Source: Nocardiopsis composta
GTDB taxonomy: Bacteria; Actinomycetota; Actinomycetes; Streptosporangiales; Streptosporangiaceae
Direction: 5' to 3'
Length of the DNA stretch: 64,000 nt
Assembly: GCF_014200805.1 (NCBI RefSeq)
Contig: NZ_JACHDB010000002.1
Span: 62,001-126,000 of the forward strand
Shown: in pieces, positions 19,727-28,228 of the stretch
Layout of the letters: the number at the start of each line of letters is the position of its first letter
Position numbering within the stretch: the first letter of the stretch is position 1
The notes under the pieces: model-generated
The model's database searches: none
Told to the model about the DNA's origin: nothing
Seen by the model: the letters and a program-made list of their open reading frames with translations, nothing else
Program-made: the position numbers and the translations under genes

Positions 19727-21097
19727 ATGGCCACGACCCGCGACGGCACCTCGCGCAGCTCGTTCGCGAAGGTGGTGACGTCCAGCCTGATCGGTACCAC
19801 GATCGAGTGGTACGACTTCTTCCTCTACGGCTCCGCGGCCGCGCTGGTGTTCGGCGCGGTGTTCTTCCCCGACTCCGAGCCGCTGACCGGGACGCTGCTG
19901 GCGTTCGGCACCTACGCGGTCGGGTTCGTCGCCCGGCCGGTCGGCGGCCTGGTGTTCGGGCACTACGGAGACCGGATCGGCCGGAAGAAGCTCCTGGTCG
20001 TCAGCCTGCTGATGATGGGCGCCGCGACGTTCGCGATCGGGCTGCTGCCCGGCTACGCCGCGATCGGCGTGCTGGCGCCGCTGCTGCTCATCCTGCTCCG
20101 GCTGATCCAGGGCTTCGCACTGGGCGGGGAGTGGGGCGGCGCGGTGCTGCTCGTCTCCGAGCACGGCAGCCCGCGCCACCGGGGCTTCTGGGCGTCCTGG
20201 CCGCAGGCCGGCGTGCCCTGCGGGAACCTGCTGGCCACCGCGGTCCTCGCGGTGCTGGCCGCGACCATGCCGGACGCCTCCTTCGAGGCCTGGGGCTGGC
20301 GCATCCCGTTCCTGCTCTCCGGGCTCCTGGTGCTGATCGGGCTCTACATCCGGCTGGCGGTGGCGGAGTCCCCGGTCTTCCTGGAGGCGGCCGCGCGGGC
20401 CGAGAAGGCGCGGGCCGCGGCGGGCGCCGTCGAGCGGGCCCCGCTGCTGCTGGTGGTCCGGGACCACTGGCGGGAGCTGCTGGTGGCGATGGGCGTGCGC
20501 ATCGCGGAGAACATCTCCTACTACGTCATCACGGCGTTCATCCTGGTCTACGCGGTGCAGGAGGCGGGCGTCGCCAACGGCACGGTGCTCAACGCGCTGC
20601 TGGTCGCCTCGGTGGTGCAGCTGGTCGCCATCCCGCTGTGGGGGCTGCTCTCCGACCGGGTGGGGCGCCGCCCGGTGGTGGCCTTCGGCGCGGTCGGGGT
20701 GGGCGCCTGGGCGTTCGCGTTCTTCCCGATCATCGACCGGGGGACGTTCGGCGCGCTGCTGCTGGCCGCCGCGGTCGGCCTGGTGCTGCACGGCGCCATG
20801 TACGGTCCGCAGGCCGCCTACTTCTCCGAGCTGTTCGGCACCCGGACGCGCTACTCCGGGGCCTCCATCGGCTACCAGCTGGCCTCGATCGTCGCGGGCG
20901 GCCTGGCGCCGCTCATCGCCACCGCGCTGCTGGCGGCGTTCGCCTCCTCGGTGCCGATCTCGGTCTATGTGGCCGCGGCGTCGGTGATCACCCTGGTCGC
21001 CGTCGCGGCCTCGCCGGAGACCCGCGGCCGCGACCTGGCCGAGCGCCCCGCGCCGGACGGGGCGGCCGATCCGGGTCAGGCCACCGGGCCCCGGTAG
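19727..21097 (+). CDS. MHS-family MFS symporter (organic acid:H+)
   Basis: This 456-residue 12-TM protein belongs to the metabolite:H+ symporter branch of the MFS (ProP, ShiA, KgtP relatives). Markers are SSLIGTTIEWYDFFLYG at the N-terminus, HYGDRIGRKKLLV after helix 2, FALGGEWGGAVLLVSEH in helix 4-5, and the second-half SDRVGRRP loop. It should import a carboxylate or zwitterion with protons. The divergent dehydrogenase/PucR operon points to a hydroxy- or keto-acid, possibly 3-hydroxybutyrate, by inference. ATG 19727 follows GGTGGAG; the frame is open upstream, but that sequence is Arg/Gly-rich noise. It overlaps the convergent thioesterase by 22 bp. Confidence 0.88.
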   Translation: MATTRDGTSRSSFAKVVTSSLIGTTIEWYDFFLYGSAAALVFGAVFFPDSEPLTGTLLAFGTYAVGFVARPVGGLVFGHYGDRIGRKKLLVVSLLMMGAATFAIGLLPGYAAIGVLAPLLLILLRLIQGFALGGEWGGAVLLVSEHGSPRHRGFWASWPQAGVPCGNLLATAVLAVLAATMPDASFEAWGWRIPFLLSGLLVLIGLYIRLAVAESPVFLEAAARAEKARAAAGAVERAPLLLVVRDHWRELLVAMGVRIAENISYYVITAFILVYAVQEAGVANGTVLNALLVASVVQLVAIPLWGLLSDRVGRRPVVAFGAVGVGAWAFAFFPIIDRGTFGALLLAAAVGLVLHGAMYGPQAAYFSELFGTRTRYSGASIGYQLASIVAGGLAPLIATALLAAFASSVPISVYVAAASVITLVAVAASPETRGRDLAERPAPDGAADPGQATGPR

Positions 21098-21540
21098 CGC
21101 AGCAGGTAGGCCCGCTCGCCGGCGTCCAGCCGGCGGGCGGCCTGGCGGTCCAGGTCGTAGCCGACGATGACCGTCTCGGCCCGCAGGTAGACCGCCTCGT
21201 CGTCGAGGATCTCGTAAGCCAGCCGGAAGCTGGCGTTGCGCACCTCGGTGACCCGGGTCTCCACCCGGACCGGGTCGCGGCGGAGCAGCAGCGGCCGCAG
21301 GTAGTCCACCTCCTGCCGGGCGACGACCAGCGGACCGAACAGCGGCCTCCCGCCCTCGGCCGGTTCGGAGTCCCACTTGAGGAACGCGATCCGGGCGTCC
21401 TCCAGGTAGGTCAGCATCCGCACGTTGTTGACGTGGTTCAGCGGGTCGAGGTCGGCGAAGCGGACCTGGGCCAGGTGCACGTGGCGCTCGCCGCTCCCCT
21501 CGCCCGGTTCGGGAGGCGCCTCGGCCGCGATCTCCACCAC
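21076..21540 (-). CDS. Hotdog-fold acyl-CoA thioesterase
   Basis: This 154-residue protein is of the 4-hydroxybenzoyl-CoA/YbgC thioesterase type. VRFADLDPLNHVNNVRMLTYLEDAR (residues ~26-50) holds the catalytic Asp and the N-terminal end of the hotdog helix; VARQEVDYLRPLLLRRDPVRVETRV and RNASFRLAYEIL are the following strands. It should hydrolyse an acyl-CoA; substrate is unknown. A similar protein lies between ettA and glbO in M. tuberculosis as I recall (Rv2475c region), supporting a conserved neighbourhood. Two tandem GTG codons (21540 and 21537) compete as start. It converges on the MHS gene with a small overlap. Confidence 0.85.
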   Translation of the reverse strand: MVEIAAEAPPEPGEGSGERHVHLAQVRFADLDPLNHVNNVRMLTYLEDARIAFLKWDSEPAEGGRPLFGPLVVARQEVDYLRPLLLRRDPVRVETRVTEVRNASFRLAYEILDDEAVYLRAETVIVGYDLDRQAARRLDAGERAYLLRYRGPVA

Positions 21541-21687
21541 TGCTCAGGTCCCTGCCTCTTCACTCGTCGGGCGGCCCGCCCGGTCGTCCGCTACGGCGTT
21601 CGTACCGCACGGGCACGGCGTCCGTGCCGCACGGTCCACCCGCCGATTGTGCCGCGCCCGCCGGGCCGCCCGCACACCGCCCCCGGG

Positions 21688-23796
21688 TCAGGCCCCGCCG
21701 GAGCCGGGCCGCAGCCCGGTGTGGCGGGCCAGGAACGCCAGCTGCTCGGCGCTGAGCGCGACGCTGCGGCTCACCGACCGGGAGCTGTGCCCGACCTCGG
21801 CCTCCCGGCGGATCAGCACCGGGCGCTCCTCCACCGGGGCGGCGGTGGCGTGCTGCAGGGCGGCGCACATCTTCCGCGCGTGCAGCGGGTCCACCCGGGT
21901 GTCGTTCTCGAAGACGGTGAACAGCAGCGCGGGGTAGCGCACCCCCTCCCGGACGCGGTGGTAGGGGGAGTAGGACAGCAGCCAGTCCAGCTGCTCGGGG
22001 TCGTCGGCGGAGCCGTACTCCACGTTCCACAGCCGCCCCAGCCCGAACCGCTCATAGCGGACCATGTCCAGCAGCGGCGCCGAGCACACCGCGGCCGCGA
22101 ACAGGTCCGGGCGCTGGGTGACGGCCGCCCCCACCAGCAGGCCGCCGTTGCTGCCGCCCATCACCGCCAGCCGGTCCGGGGCGGTGGCGCCGGAGGCGAT
22201 GAGGTGCTCGGCCCCGGCGGCCAGGTCGTCGAAGACGTTCTGCTTCCGGTCGAGCATGCCCGCCCGGTGCCACTCCTCGCCCTCCTCCAGGCCGCCGCGG
22301 AGGTTGGCGACGGCGTAGGCGCCGCCGGCCCGGACCCAGGCCAGGATGCTCGCGGAGTAGCCGGGGGTGAGGGAGAGCGCGAAGCCGCCGTAGCCGTACA
22401 GCACGGTCGGCAGCGGCCCGTCGGCCCCTTCGGGGGAGAGCACCAGCATCCGCACGGTGGTGCCGTCCTTGGAGGCGTAGGCGACCTGCTCGGCGCGGAC
22501 GCCGGGCAGGTCCAGCTCCCGGGCGCCGGGGGCGGAGGCCCACGGTTCAGCCTCCCCGGTCCGCAGGTCCAGCCGGTACACCGAGGCGGGGGTGGCGTGA
22601 TCGGTGTAGGTGAACCACACCTCGTGGCCGCCCTCGGGCCGCTCGGTCAGCGCGCCGACGCTTCCCGGCCCGGGCAGCTCCACCCGGCCCAGCCGCTCGC
22701 CGGTGGCCAGGTCGTGCCGGGTGATCTCGGAGATCGCGTGCCGGGACCAGACCGCGACCAGCTGCGGTCTCTCCAGCTCGGGACCGTCCGCGATGGCGTA
22801 CCCGCCGAGCACCGCCTCCGGGTCGGGGCCGATCAGGGTGCGCCAGTTCTCCGCGCCGGGTGCGGCGGGATCGGCGACGCACAGCCGGCCGCGGGGCGCC
22901 TCCCGGTCGGTGGAGACGTACAGCCGGCCGTCCCGCCCGACGTAGGGCTCGGCCTCGGCGTCCACCCCCTCCTGCACCGGGGTGAAGCGGGGCGTCTCCG
23001 GGCCGGACTCGGCCAGGTCGGCGATCCAGGCGTCGTTGCTCACCGAGGTCCCCTCGGAGGCGGTCAGCAGCAGGTGGCGGCCGGAGCGGTCCACGGCCAC
23101 CCCGAAGTACTCGGTCATGCCGCGCCCCTCGCCGAACACCAGCACGTCCTCATCGGTGGGGCGCCCGACGCGGTGCAGGTAGACGCGGCGGTGGTACTGG
23201 CGCTCGTCCTCGGGCACCTCCTCGGGCGGGAGCCGCCGGACGTAGTAGAACGCCTTGCCTCCGGGCAGCCAGGCCGGGGCGGAGTGCCGGGTGCGGTCGA
23301 TCGGGCCGTCCACCGCCTCGCCGGTGGCGATGTCCATGACCCGGAGCAGGGACTCCTCGTCGCCGCCCTCGGAGAGGTGGTAGGCGAGCAGCCGCCCCTC
23401 GTCGTCGGGGTACCAGCCGTCCAGGGTGGTGGTGCCCTCGGGGTCGATCGCGGTGGGGTCGACCAGCACCCGCTCGCCCTCGCCCGGGGCCGAGGTCACC
23501 AGCACCCCGTGCTCCTGGCCGGGCTCGCGCCGGACGAACAGGCACCGATCGCCGCGCCACACCGGCGGGCCGACGTAGCCGGCCCGCATCAGCGCGGTGA
23601 TGTCCGCGGCGAAGGCGGACCGCTCTCGCCAGGAGTCGCGCATCCGGGCATAAAGGGCGTCCTGGGCCGCCGACCATTCCTCGGTGGCGGGCGAATCCGC
23701 CTCCTCCAGCCAGCGGTAGGGGTCGGCGACGGGGCGGCCGTGCAGATCTTCCACCAGGTCCGAACGGGCGGCCGCGGGATAGCGGTGATGAGGCAT
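21688..23796 (-). CDS. Prolyl oligopeptidase family serine peptidase (S9A)
   Basis: This 702-residue cytoplasmic protein has no signal peptide. Residues ~75-420 look like the seven-bladed propeller, and the C-terminal ~250 residues are an alpha/beta-hydrolase. The triad is visible: Ser549 in GGSNGG, Asp636 in ENDTRVDP and His670 in EVGHSSR. YGYGGF and LRGGLEEGEEWH are S9A oxyanion and loop motifs. The enzyme cleaves short peptides after proline. Length fits the family (~700). ATG 23796 lies 6 nt after a TAGGGT -10, suggesting a leaderless mRNA. The 150-bp gap to the thioesterase holds a GC-rich hairpin-prone tract. Confidence 0.94.
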   Translation of the reverse strand: MPHHRYPAAARSDLVEDLHGRPVADPYRWLEEADSPATEEWSAAQDALYARMRDSWRERSAFAADITALMRAGYVGPPVWRGDRCLFVRREPGQEHGVLVTSAPGEGERVLVDPTAIDPEGTTTLDGWYPDDEGRLLAYHLSEGGDEESLLRVMDIATGEAVDGPIDRTRHSAPAWLPGGKAFYYVRRLPPEEVPEDERQYHRRVYLHRVGRPTDEDVLVFGEGRGMTEYFGVAVDRSGRHLLLTASEGTSVSNDAWIADLAESGPETPRFTPVQEGVDAEAEPYVGRDGRLYVSTDREAPRGRLCVADPAAPGAENWRTLIGPDPEAVLGGYAIADGPELERPQLVAVWSRHAISEITRHDLATGERLGRVELPGPGSVGALTERPEGGHEVWFTYTDHATPASVYRLDLRTGEAEPWASAPGARELDLPGVRAEQVAYASKDGTTVRMLVLSPEGADGPLPTVLYGYGGFALSLTPGYSASILAWVRAGGAYAVANLRGGLEEGEEWHRAGMLDRKQNVFDDLAAGAEHLIASGATAPDRLAVMGGSNGGLLVGAAVTQRPDLFAAAVCSAPLLDMVRYERFGLGRLWNVEYGSADDPEQLDWLLSYSPYHRVREGVRYPALLFTVFENDTRVDPLHARKMCAALQHATAAPVEERPVLIRREAEVGHSSRSVSRSVALSAEQLAFLARHTGLRPGSGGA

Positions 23797-23802
23797 GATC
23801 GC

Positions 23803-23808
23803 ACCCTA
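23803..23808 (-). promoter_or_regulatory. -10 element of the S9 peptidase (leaderless)
   Basis: Minus-strand TAGGGT, then GCGATC, then ATG at 23796: a 6-nt gap and no Shine-Dalgarno. Confidence 0.5.
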
Positions 23809-23964
23809 TCGGCGCGCTTCACACCGGTGATTCCCAGCGTGCTCCATTATCGGAAGCCAGGGGTTTTCCGCGAGCCCGCAGAATTGGGGTGGCGGCGGAC
23901 GGGTCCTACCCAGCAAACTGAATGCGGGACTAAACGCTGCGGGAAGCACCCACGGGAGGTCCGT

Positions 23965-24072
23965 GTGGAAGAGTCGACAGAGGCGGCCGTGAGGCCGGCC
24001 CACAAGGAGGTCTCCTGGCTGGCCGATCGGCTGGCCGGGGTAGAGACACGTACGGCCGGAGCGGTGCTGTGA
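23965..24072 (+). CDS. 35-residue ORF coupled to the HNH gene
   Basis: GTG 23965 has GGGAGG 5 nt upstream and opens a 35-codon frame that ends in TGA overlapping the GTG of the HNH gene (GTGA). The product starts VEESTEAAVRPAHKEV and is mildly amphipathic, with no membrane segment. Because the HNH start has no Shine-Dalgarno of its own, this frame may serve for translational coupling as much as for a peptide. I do not recognise a family. The preceding divergent region (23809-23964) is AT-richer and should hold the promoters. Confidence 0.45.
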   Translation: MEESTEAAVRPAHKEVSWLADRLAGVETRTAGAVL

Positions 24073-24614
24073 GCGCCCGCGCCGGCACGGAGGGCGGCAC
24101 ACTCCGCAGGCACGTCCTCCTGCTCAACGCCAGCTACGAACCCCTGACCACGCTCCCTCTGCGCCGCGCCGTGCTCCTGGTGCTCAGGGACAAGGCCGAG
24201 GTCGTCCACGGCGACGCGGCCGGTGCGGTACTGCACTCCGCGACCACGGTGCTCTCGGTGCCGTCGGTGATCCGGCTCCGCCGCTACATCAGGGTTCCCT
24301 ACCGTCGCCGCGTGCCGCTGACCAGGGTCGCGCTGATGCGCCGGGACGGCAACCACTGCGCCTACTGCGGCAAGCGCGCCGAGACCATCGACCATGTCAT
24401 CCCCCGGAGCCGGGGCGGCGCCCACGTCTGGGAGAACGTGGTCGCGTCCTGCAAGCCCTGCAATCACAAGAAGGCCGACCGCCTCCTCGACGAGCTGGGG
24501 TGGACGCTCAACGTCACCCCCACCGTTCCACGCGGTCTGCACTGGCGGCTGATCAACGGAGATCAGCACGGCGACCCGCAGTGGGCGCCGTACATGCCCC
24601 GCCAGGCGGCCTGA
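24069..24614 (+). CDS. HNH endonuclease family protein
   Basis: This 181-residue protein ends with a classical HNH/ββα-metal module: zinc ligands Cys97/Cys100 (CAYC) and Cys128/Cys131 (CKPC), with DHVIPRSRGG holding the first His and WENVVASC the central Asn. The N-terminal ~85 residues (VLLLNASYEPLTTLPLRRA) are conserved in a group of stand-alone actinobacterial HNH proteins found in most genomes, so a housekeeping nuclease is more likely than a phage or intron enzyme. The exact substrate is unknown. GTG 24069 overlaps the stop of the small upstream ORF. Composition matches its neighbours; there is no sign of recent transfer. Confidence 0.88.
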   Translation: MSARAGTEGGTLRRHVLLLNASYEPLTTLPLRRAVLLVLRDKAEVVHGDAAGAVLHSATTVLSVPSVIRLRRYIRVPYRRRVPLTRVALMRRDGNHCAYCGKRAETIDHVIPRSRGGAHVWENVVASCKPCNHKKADRLLDELGWTLNVTPTVPRGLHWRLINGDQHGDPQWAPYMPRQAA

Positions 24615-24646
24615 CCAGGACAACCGAACCACGCAGCGCCCACCGT

Positions 24647-24678
24647 GACGCGCCCCGGGGCATCACCCGGGGCGCGTC
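24647..24678 (+). terminator. Hairpin after the HNH gene
   Basis: 13-nt perfect arms (24647-24659 and 24666-24678) with a 6-nt loop, 33 nt after the stop. Confidence 0.65.
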
Positions 24679-24726
24679 GCCCGTTCGGGGGCGCCGCGGC
24701 CGTCGCCGCGGGGGCGCCCCGCTCTT

Positions 24727-24732
24727 TATCAT
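24727..24732 (+). promoter_or_regulatory. -10 element of the fmdB-like gene (leaderless)
   Basis: TATCAT lies 7 nt before ATG 24740, with no Shine-Dalgarno between. Confidence 0.45.
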
Positions 24733-24739
24733 CGGTGCC

Positions 24740-24940
24740 ATGCCTCGATACGAGTACGCCTGCCGGACCTGCGGCGAGTCCTTCGAACTGTCCCGGCCGA
24801 TGGCCGAGTCCGCCGATCCCGCCAGCTGCCCGCAGGGGCACGACGACACGGTGAAGCTGCTGTCCCGGGTGGCCGTCGGCGGGGTGGCCGCCGAGCCCGC
24901 CGGGGGCGGGGGCTGCTGCGGCGGCGGGTGCTGCGGCTGA
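24740..24940 (+). CDS. FmdB-type zinc ribbon protein
   Basis: This 66-residue protein begins MPRYEYACRTCGESFE, the FmdB/CxxC_CXXC_SSSS signature with Cys8 and Cys11. The second metal pair appears as Cys30 and His34 (CPQGH) rather than two cysteines. The C-terminus is a Gly/Cys-rich tail (CCGGGCCG), common in actinobacterial members. Family members are small regulators or metal-binding proteins of uncertain role. The gene has its own probable leaderless promoter and stands alone between the HNH gene and the convergent ilvD. Confidence 0.85.
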   Translation: MPRYEYACRTCGESFELSRPMAESADPASCPQGHDDTVKLLSRVAVGGVAAEPAGGGGCCGGGCCG

Positions 24941-25115
24941 CGCGGACGTCCGGGCCGGCGACGGGGCCGGGCTCCTCCCCGTGCCCTCCCCGGGCGATGA
25001 TCTCGACGCCGCGGTCCTGACCGAGCGGGTCGGCGGGGCCGGGACTCCGGGATCGTCGCGGCGGCTCTTCCCGCTCTGGAGGGCCGGGCCTCCGGCGCTT
25101 CGGGCCGAACGGGAA

Positions 25116-25153
25116 GAGCCCGGGGCGCGCCCGCGCGGACGCGCCCCGGGCTC
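25116..25153. terminator. Bidirectional hairpin between fmdB-like gene and ilvD
   Basis: 14-nt perfect arms (25116-25129 and 25140-25153), 10-nt loop, located between convergent genes; it can serve both strands. Confidence 0.6.
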
Positions 25154-25187
25154 CGGCAGTGCCGTGCGGGGCCCGGCCCCGGAACCG

Positions 25188-27050
25188 TCAGCCCTCGATC
25201 TGGGAGACGTCCCGGGAGGCGCCGGTGGAGGCCGAGGTCGCCATCGCGGCGTAGGCGCGCAGCGCGGGGGTCACCGACCGCTCGCGGTTGCGCGGCTTGA
25301 ACCCGCCGAGCTCCTTGAGCAGCCGCTCGCGGCGGGCGTTCAGCTCGTCCTCGGCGACCTCCAGGGTGATGCCGCGGTTCGGGATGTCGATGCTGATCAC
25401 GTCGCCGTCCTCGACCAGCGCGATGTCGCCGCCGGCCGCCGCCTCCGGGGAGGCGTGCCCGATGGACAGGCCGGAGGTGCCGCCGGAGAACCGGCCGTCG
25501 GTGATCAGCGCGCACGCCTTGCCGAGCCCGCGGCCCTTGAGGAAGCTGGTCGGGTAGAGCATCTCCTGCATGCCGGGGCCGCCCTTGGGGCCCTCGTAGC
25601 GGATGACCACCACGTCGCCCGGCTCCACCCGCTTGTTCAGGATGCCCTCGACGGCGTCCTCCTGGCTCTCGAAGACCTTGGCCGGGCCGGTGAAGGTGAG
25701 CAGCTCCTCCTCCACGCCAGCGGTCTTGACCACCGCGCCGTCCACGGCCAGGTTGCCGAAGAGCATGGCCAGCCCGCCGTCGGCGCTGTAGGCGTGGCCG
25801 ACCGAGCGGATGCAGCCGGCCTCCCGGTCGGTGTCCAGGCTGTCCCACCGGGTGTCCTGGGAGTAGGCCTTGGTGGTGCGCCGGCCGCCCGGTGCGGCGT
25901 GGAACAGCTCGACCGCCTCCGGGGTCGCGGTGGGCGCGGCGATGTCCCACTCGGCGAGGAACTCGCCGACCGTCTTGCCGTGCACGGTGGGCGGCGAGGT
26001 GTCGATCAGCCCCCCGCGGGCCAGCTCGCCGAGGATGGCGGGGATGCCGCCGGCCCGGTGCACGTCCTCGATGTGGTACTTCTCCGTGTTCGGCGCGACC
26101 TTGCACAGGCAGGGCACCTTGCGGGAGAGCGCGTCGATCTCGGGCAGGCCGAAGTCCACGCCGGCCTCGGTGGCCGCGGCCAGCAGGTGCAGGATGGTGT
26201 TGGTGGAGCCGCCCATCGCGATGTCCAGCGCCATCGCGTTGCCGAAGGCCTGCGGGGTGGCGATGGACAGCGGCAGCACCGAGGAGTCGTCGCCCTCGTA
26301 GTAGCGCTTGGCCACGTCCACCACGAGCCGGCCCGCGTCCTGGTAGAGCCGCTTGCGGGCGACGTGGGTGGCCAGCACGGTGCCGTTGCCCGGCAGGGCC
26401 AGCCCGATCGCCTCGGTGAGGCAGTTCATCGAGTTGGCGGTGAACATGCCCGAGCAGGAGCCGCAGGTGGGGCAGGCGGCCTCCTCCAGCACCGCGAGCT
26501 CTTCGTCGGAGACGCTCTCGTCGGCGGCGGCGATCATCGGGTTGATCAGGTCGAGCTTGCGCTCCTTGGTGGCGGTGCCGTCGACCACCGTGACCCGGCC
26601 GGCCTCCATCGGGCCGCCGGAGACGAACACGGTGGGGATGTTCAGCCGCATGGCGGCCAGCAGCATCCCCGGGGTGATCTTGTCGCAGTTGGAGATGCAG
26701 ATCAGCGCGTCCGCGCAGTGCGCGTTGACCATGTACTCCACCGCGTCGGCGATGAGCTCGCGGCTGGGCAGCGAGTAGAGCATGCCGCCGTGGCCCATGG
26801 CGATGCCGTCGTCGACCGCGATGGTGTTGAACTCCCGGGGGACGCCGCCGGCCTCGCGGACCGCGCCGGCCACCACGTCGGCGACCTCGCGCAGGTGCAC
26901 GTGGCCCGGGACGAACTGGGTGAAGCTGTTGGCCACCGCCACGATCGGCTTGCCGAAGTCCTCGCGCTCTACGCCCGAGGCGCGCATGAGCGCACGGGCG
27001 CCGACCATGTTCCGGCCGTGGGTGACGGTGCGTGAGCGGAGTTGCGGCAT
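25188..27050 (-). CDS. ilvD: Dihydroxy-acid dehydratase
   Basis: This 620-residue enzyme matches the E. coli-type IlvD (616 aa): [31 protein letters not shown] with a cluster cysteine, [20 protein letters not shown] with another, and [16 protein letters not shown] near the end. It dehydrates 2,3-dihydroxy-isovalerate and -methylvalerate to the 2-keto acids of valine and isoleucine synthesis using an Fe-S cluster. ATG 27050 is chosen because the family starts here. Two upstream features suggest regulation: a 17-bp palindrome at 27134-27150 and a possible -10 (TACCAT, minus strand 27085-27090). It stands apart from other branched-chain genes. Confidence 0.97.
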   Translation of the reverse strand: MPQLRSRTVTHGRNMVGARALMRASGVEREDFGKPIVAVANSFTQFVPGHVHLREVADVVAGAVREAGGVPREFNTIAVDDGIAMGHGGMLYSLPSRELIADAVEYMVNAHCADALICISNCDKITPGMLLAAMRLNIPTVFVSGGPMEAGRVTVVDGTATKERKLDLINPMIAAADESVSDEELAVLEEAACPTCGSCSGMFTANSMNCLTEAIGLALPGNGTVLATHVARKRLYQDAGRLVVDVAKRYYEGDDSSVLPLSIATPQAFGNAMALDIAMGGSTNTILHLLAAATEAGVDFGLPEIDALSRKVPCLCKVAPNTEKYHIEDVHRAGGIPAILGELARGGLIDTSPPTVHGKTVGEFLAEWDIAAPTATPEAVELFHAAPGGRRTTKAYSQDTRWDSLDTDREAGCIRSVGHAYSADGGLAMLFGNLAVDGAVVKTAGVEEELLTFTGPAKVFESQEDAVEGILNKRVEPGDVVVIRYEGPKGGPGMQEMLYPTSFLKGRGLGKACALITDGRFSGGTSGLSIGHASPEAAAGGDIALVEDGDVISIDIPNRGITLEVAEDELNARRERLLKELGGFKPRNRERSVTPALRAYAAMATSASTGASRDVSQIEG

Positions 27051-27133
27051 GGGGTGCTCCCAACGAGAACGGTGTTTCAGATCGATGGTATCCCCGGCGC
27101 CCACCTGCCCGTGTCTCGGTTCCGAAGATTGTC

Positions 27134-27150
27134 GTCTCAAAATATGAGAC
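27134..27150 (-). promoter_or_regulatory. Palindromic operator candidate upstream of ilvD
   Basis: GTCTCA and TGAGAC arms flank AAATA, a low-GC palindrome in otherwise GC-rich DNA, about 45 bp upstream of the putative ilvD -10. This suits an activator or repressor site. Confidence 0.45.
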
Positions 27151-27178
27151 ATCGTGTCCGGGGGCGGACATGGCGGCG

Positions 27179-27205
27179 GCCCGCCTCCGGGGAGCGGAGG
27201 CGGGC
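27179..27205 (-). terminator. Hairpin after the NERD gene
   Basis: 11-nt perfect arms (27179-27189, 27195-27205) with a 5-nt loop, just beyond the stop of the minus-strand NERD gene. Confidence 0.55.
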
Positions 27206-27222
27206 CGCGTGCGGACCAGGGG

Positions 27223-28065
27223 TCAGTACTTGGCGGGCAGGACCTTCTGCGCGGCGCGGTAGATGTCCTCGATCTCCTGCTCGGTGAGGCGGCTCTTGCC
27301 GGACCGCAGCCACTTGCGCACCTTGGTGCCGCGGATGATGTCGACGCCGCGCAGGTTGTGGCTGTCCCAGGGCATCCCGGGACCGTAGATCGCCAGCGAG
27401 GCGCGGACCCGCACCGGCCGGCCGAGCTCCTCGCTGATCAGCTGCTCGGCGGTCCGGGCCTCCTCCAGCGCCTCGTCGATCCGCTCGTTCTTGGAGAACC
27501 GCCCGTGGTAGAGGCTCTCCAGCTTGTTGCGGAGCGGCAGCCGCTTGTCCCACGACTCCGAGTCGATGGCGAACGCGCCGCGCCGCCCGACGATGAAGTG
27601 GTCGATCTGGCCGTTGCCGCCGGGGGTGGCGCGCGCGTGCAGCACCCGGTAGCCCAGCCGCTTCATCACCCGCAGCTGCGCCTCGGTGCGCCGCTGCGCC
27701 ATGGAGGGCTTCCGCCAGCGGGGCACCTCCGAGTGGCGCCGCGCGGTGTAGACGATGAACCCGATGAGCGCGGCCGCGGCGAACGTCGCGCCGATCTGCC
27801 AGTCCCGGGTGAGCAGCCCCGCGGCCAGCCCGGCGGCCAGGGCCATCGCGCCGCGCACCGCCCACCTGCGGGTCGCCTCGGGGGTGAGCACGTCTCCGTA
27901 GCCGCCGAGCGGCCCGTTTTTCGAGCCCTCGGCGCTCTGCTTGTCCGCCGACACGAAAAAGGGCGACAGGGATGCCGCCTCAGGGCGCTTGGCGCCGTCC
28001 TTCGCACTGGTTGCCGATTCCACGGTGGCCAGATTAGTTCGATTCATATGCGAGTCCCAGTCCAT
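27223..28065 (-). CDS. Membrane-anchored NERD-domain protein
   Basis: This 280-residue protein has a charged N-terminus (1-65), two hydrophobic segments at ~69-85 and 90-107, and a cytoplasmic NERD domain from ~120 ([44 protein letters not shown]). The last pieces retain the D-(E/x)-K-like nuclease strand pattern: IDHFIVG and [17 protein letters not shown] is distantly related to restriction-endonuclease-fold nucleases, but its cellular role is not established. The C-terminal ~35 residues are a basic helix. Start is ATG 28065 or ATG 28047 (MNRTN); neither has a strong Shine-Dalgarno. Its 5' region shares an imperfect inverted repeat with the divergent amidase. Confidence 0.82.
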   Translation of the reverse strand: MDWDSHMNRTNLATVESATSAKDGAKRPEAASLSPFFVSADKQSAEGSKNGPLGGYGDVLTPEATRRWAVRGAMALAAGLAAGLLTRDWQIGATFAAAALIGFIVYTARRHSEVPRWRKPSMAQRRTEAQLRVMKRLGYRVLHARATPGGNGQIDHFIVGRRGAFAIDSESWDKRLPLRNKLESLYHGRFSKNERIDEALEEARTAEQLISEELGRPVRVRASLAIYGPGMPWDSHNLRGVDIIRGTKVRKWLRSGKSRLTEQEIEDIYRAAQKVLPAKY

Positions 28066-28085
28066 TGAAACTCACACTTTTGTTC

Positions 28086-28130
28086 CCCTCTTCTTGGGTG
28101 AATCTCACGTGTTCGTCACCCACAAGAGGG
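28086..28130. promoter_or_regulatory. Imperfect inverted repeat in the NERD/amidase divergent region
   Basis: Arms 28086-28101 and 28116-28130 pair apart from one mismatch/insertion around a 14-nt loop containing CACGTG. The segment is AT-rich against its surroundings. It may be an operator serving either divergent gene or a hairpin in a leader. Confidence 0.4.
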
Positions 28131-28216
28131 AAGGATAACCCTTTACCCGGTCCTCTCTAGAGAAGTCCGGGTCCGCCTCCGGCGGGGCGGGGTGTCGTCG
28201 GGCGGGGCCGCCGCGC

Positions 28217-28222
28217 TAGCCT
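28217..28222 (+). promoter_or_regulatory. -10 element of the amidase gene (leaderless)
   Basis: TAGCCT, 6 nt, then ATG 28229; no Shine-Dalgarno. Confidence 0.5.
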
Positions 28223-28228
28223 CCGCTC

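Noticed and set aside
18874-24072. 1,732-codon plus-strand frame
   Set aside because: It spans several real genes on both strands; only its last 35 codons (from 23965) have their own start signal.
24069-24614. HNH gene as part of a phage, homing intron or defence island
   Set aside because: Composition matches the flanks, neighbours are housekeeping genes and the family is widespread in actinobacteria.
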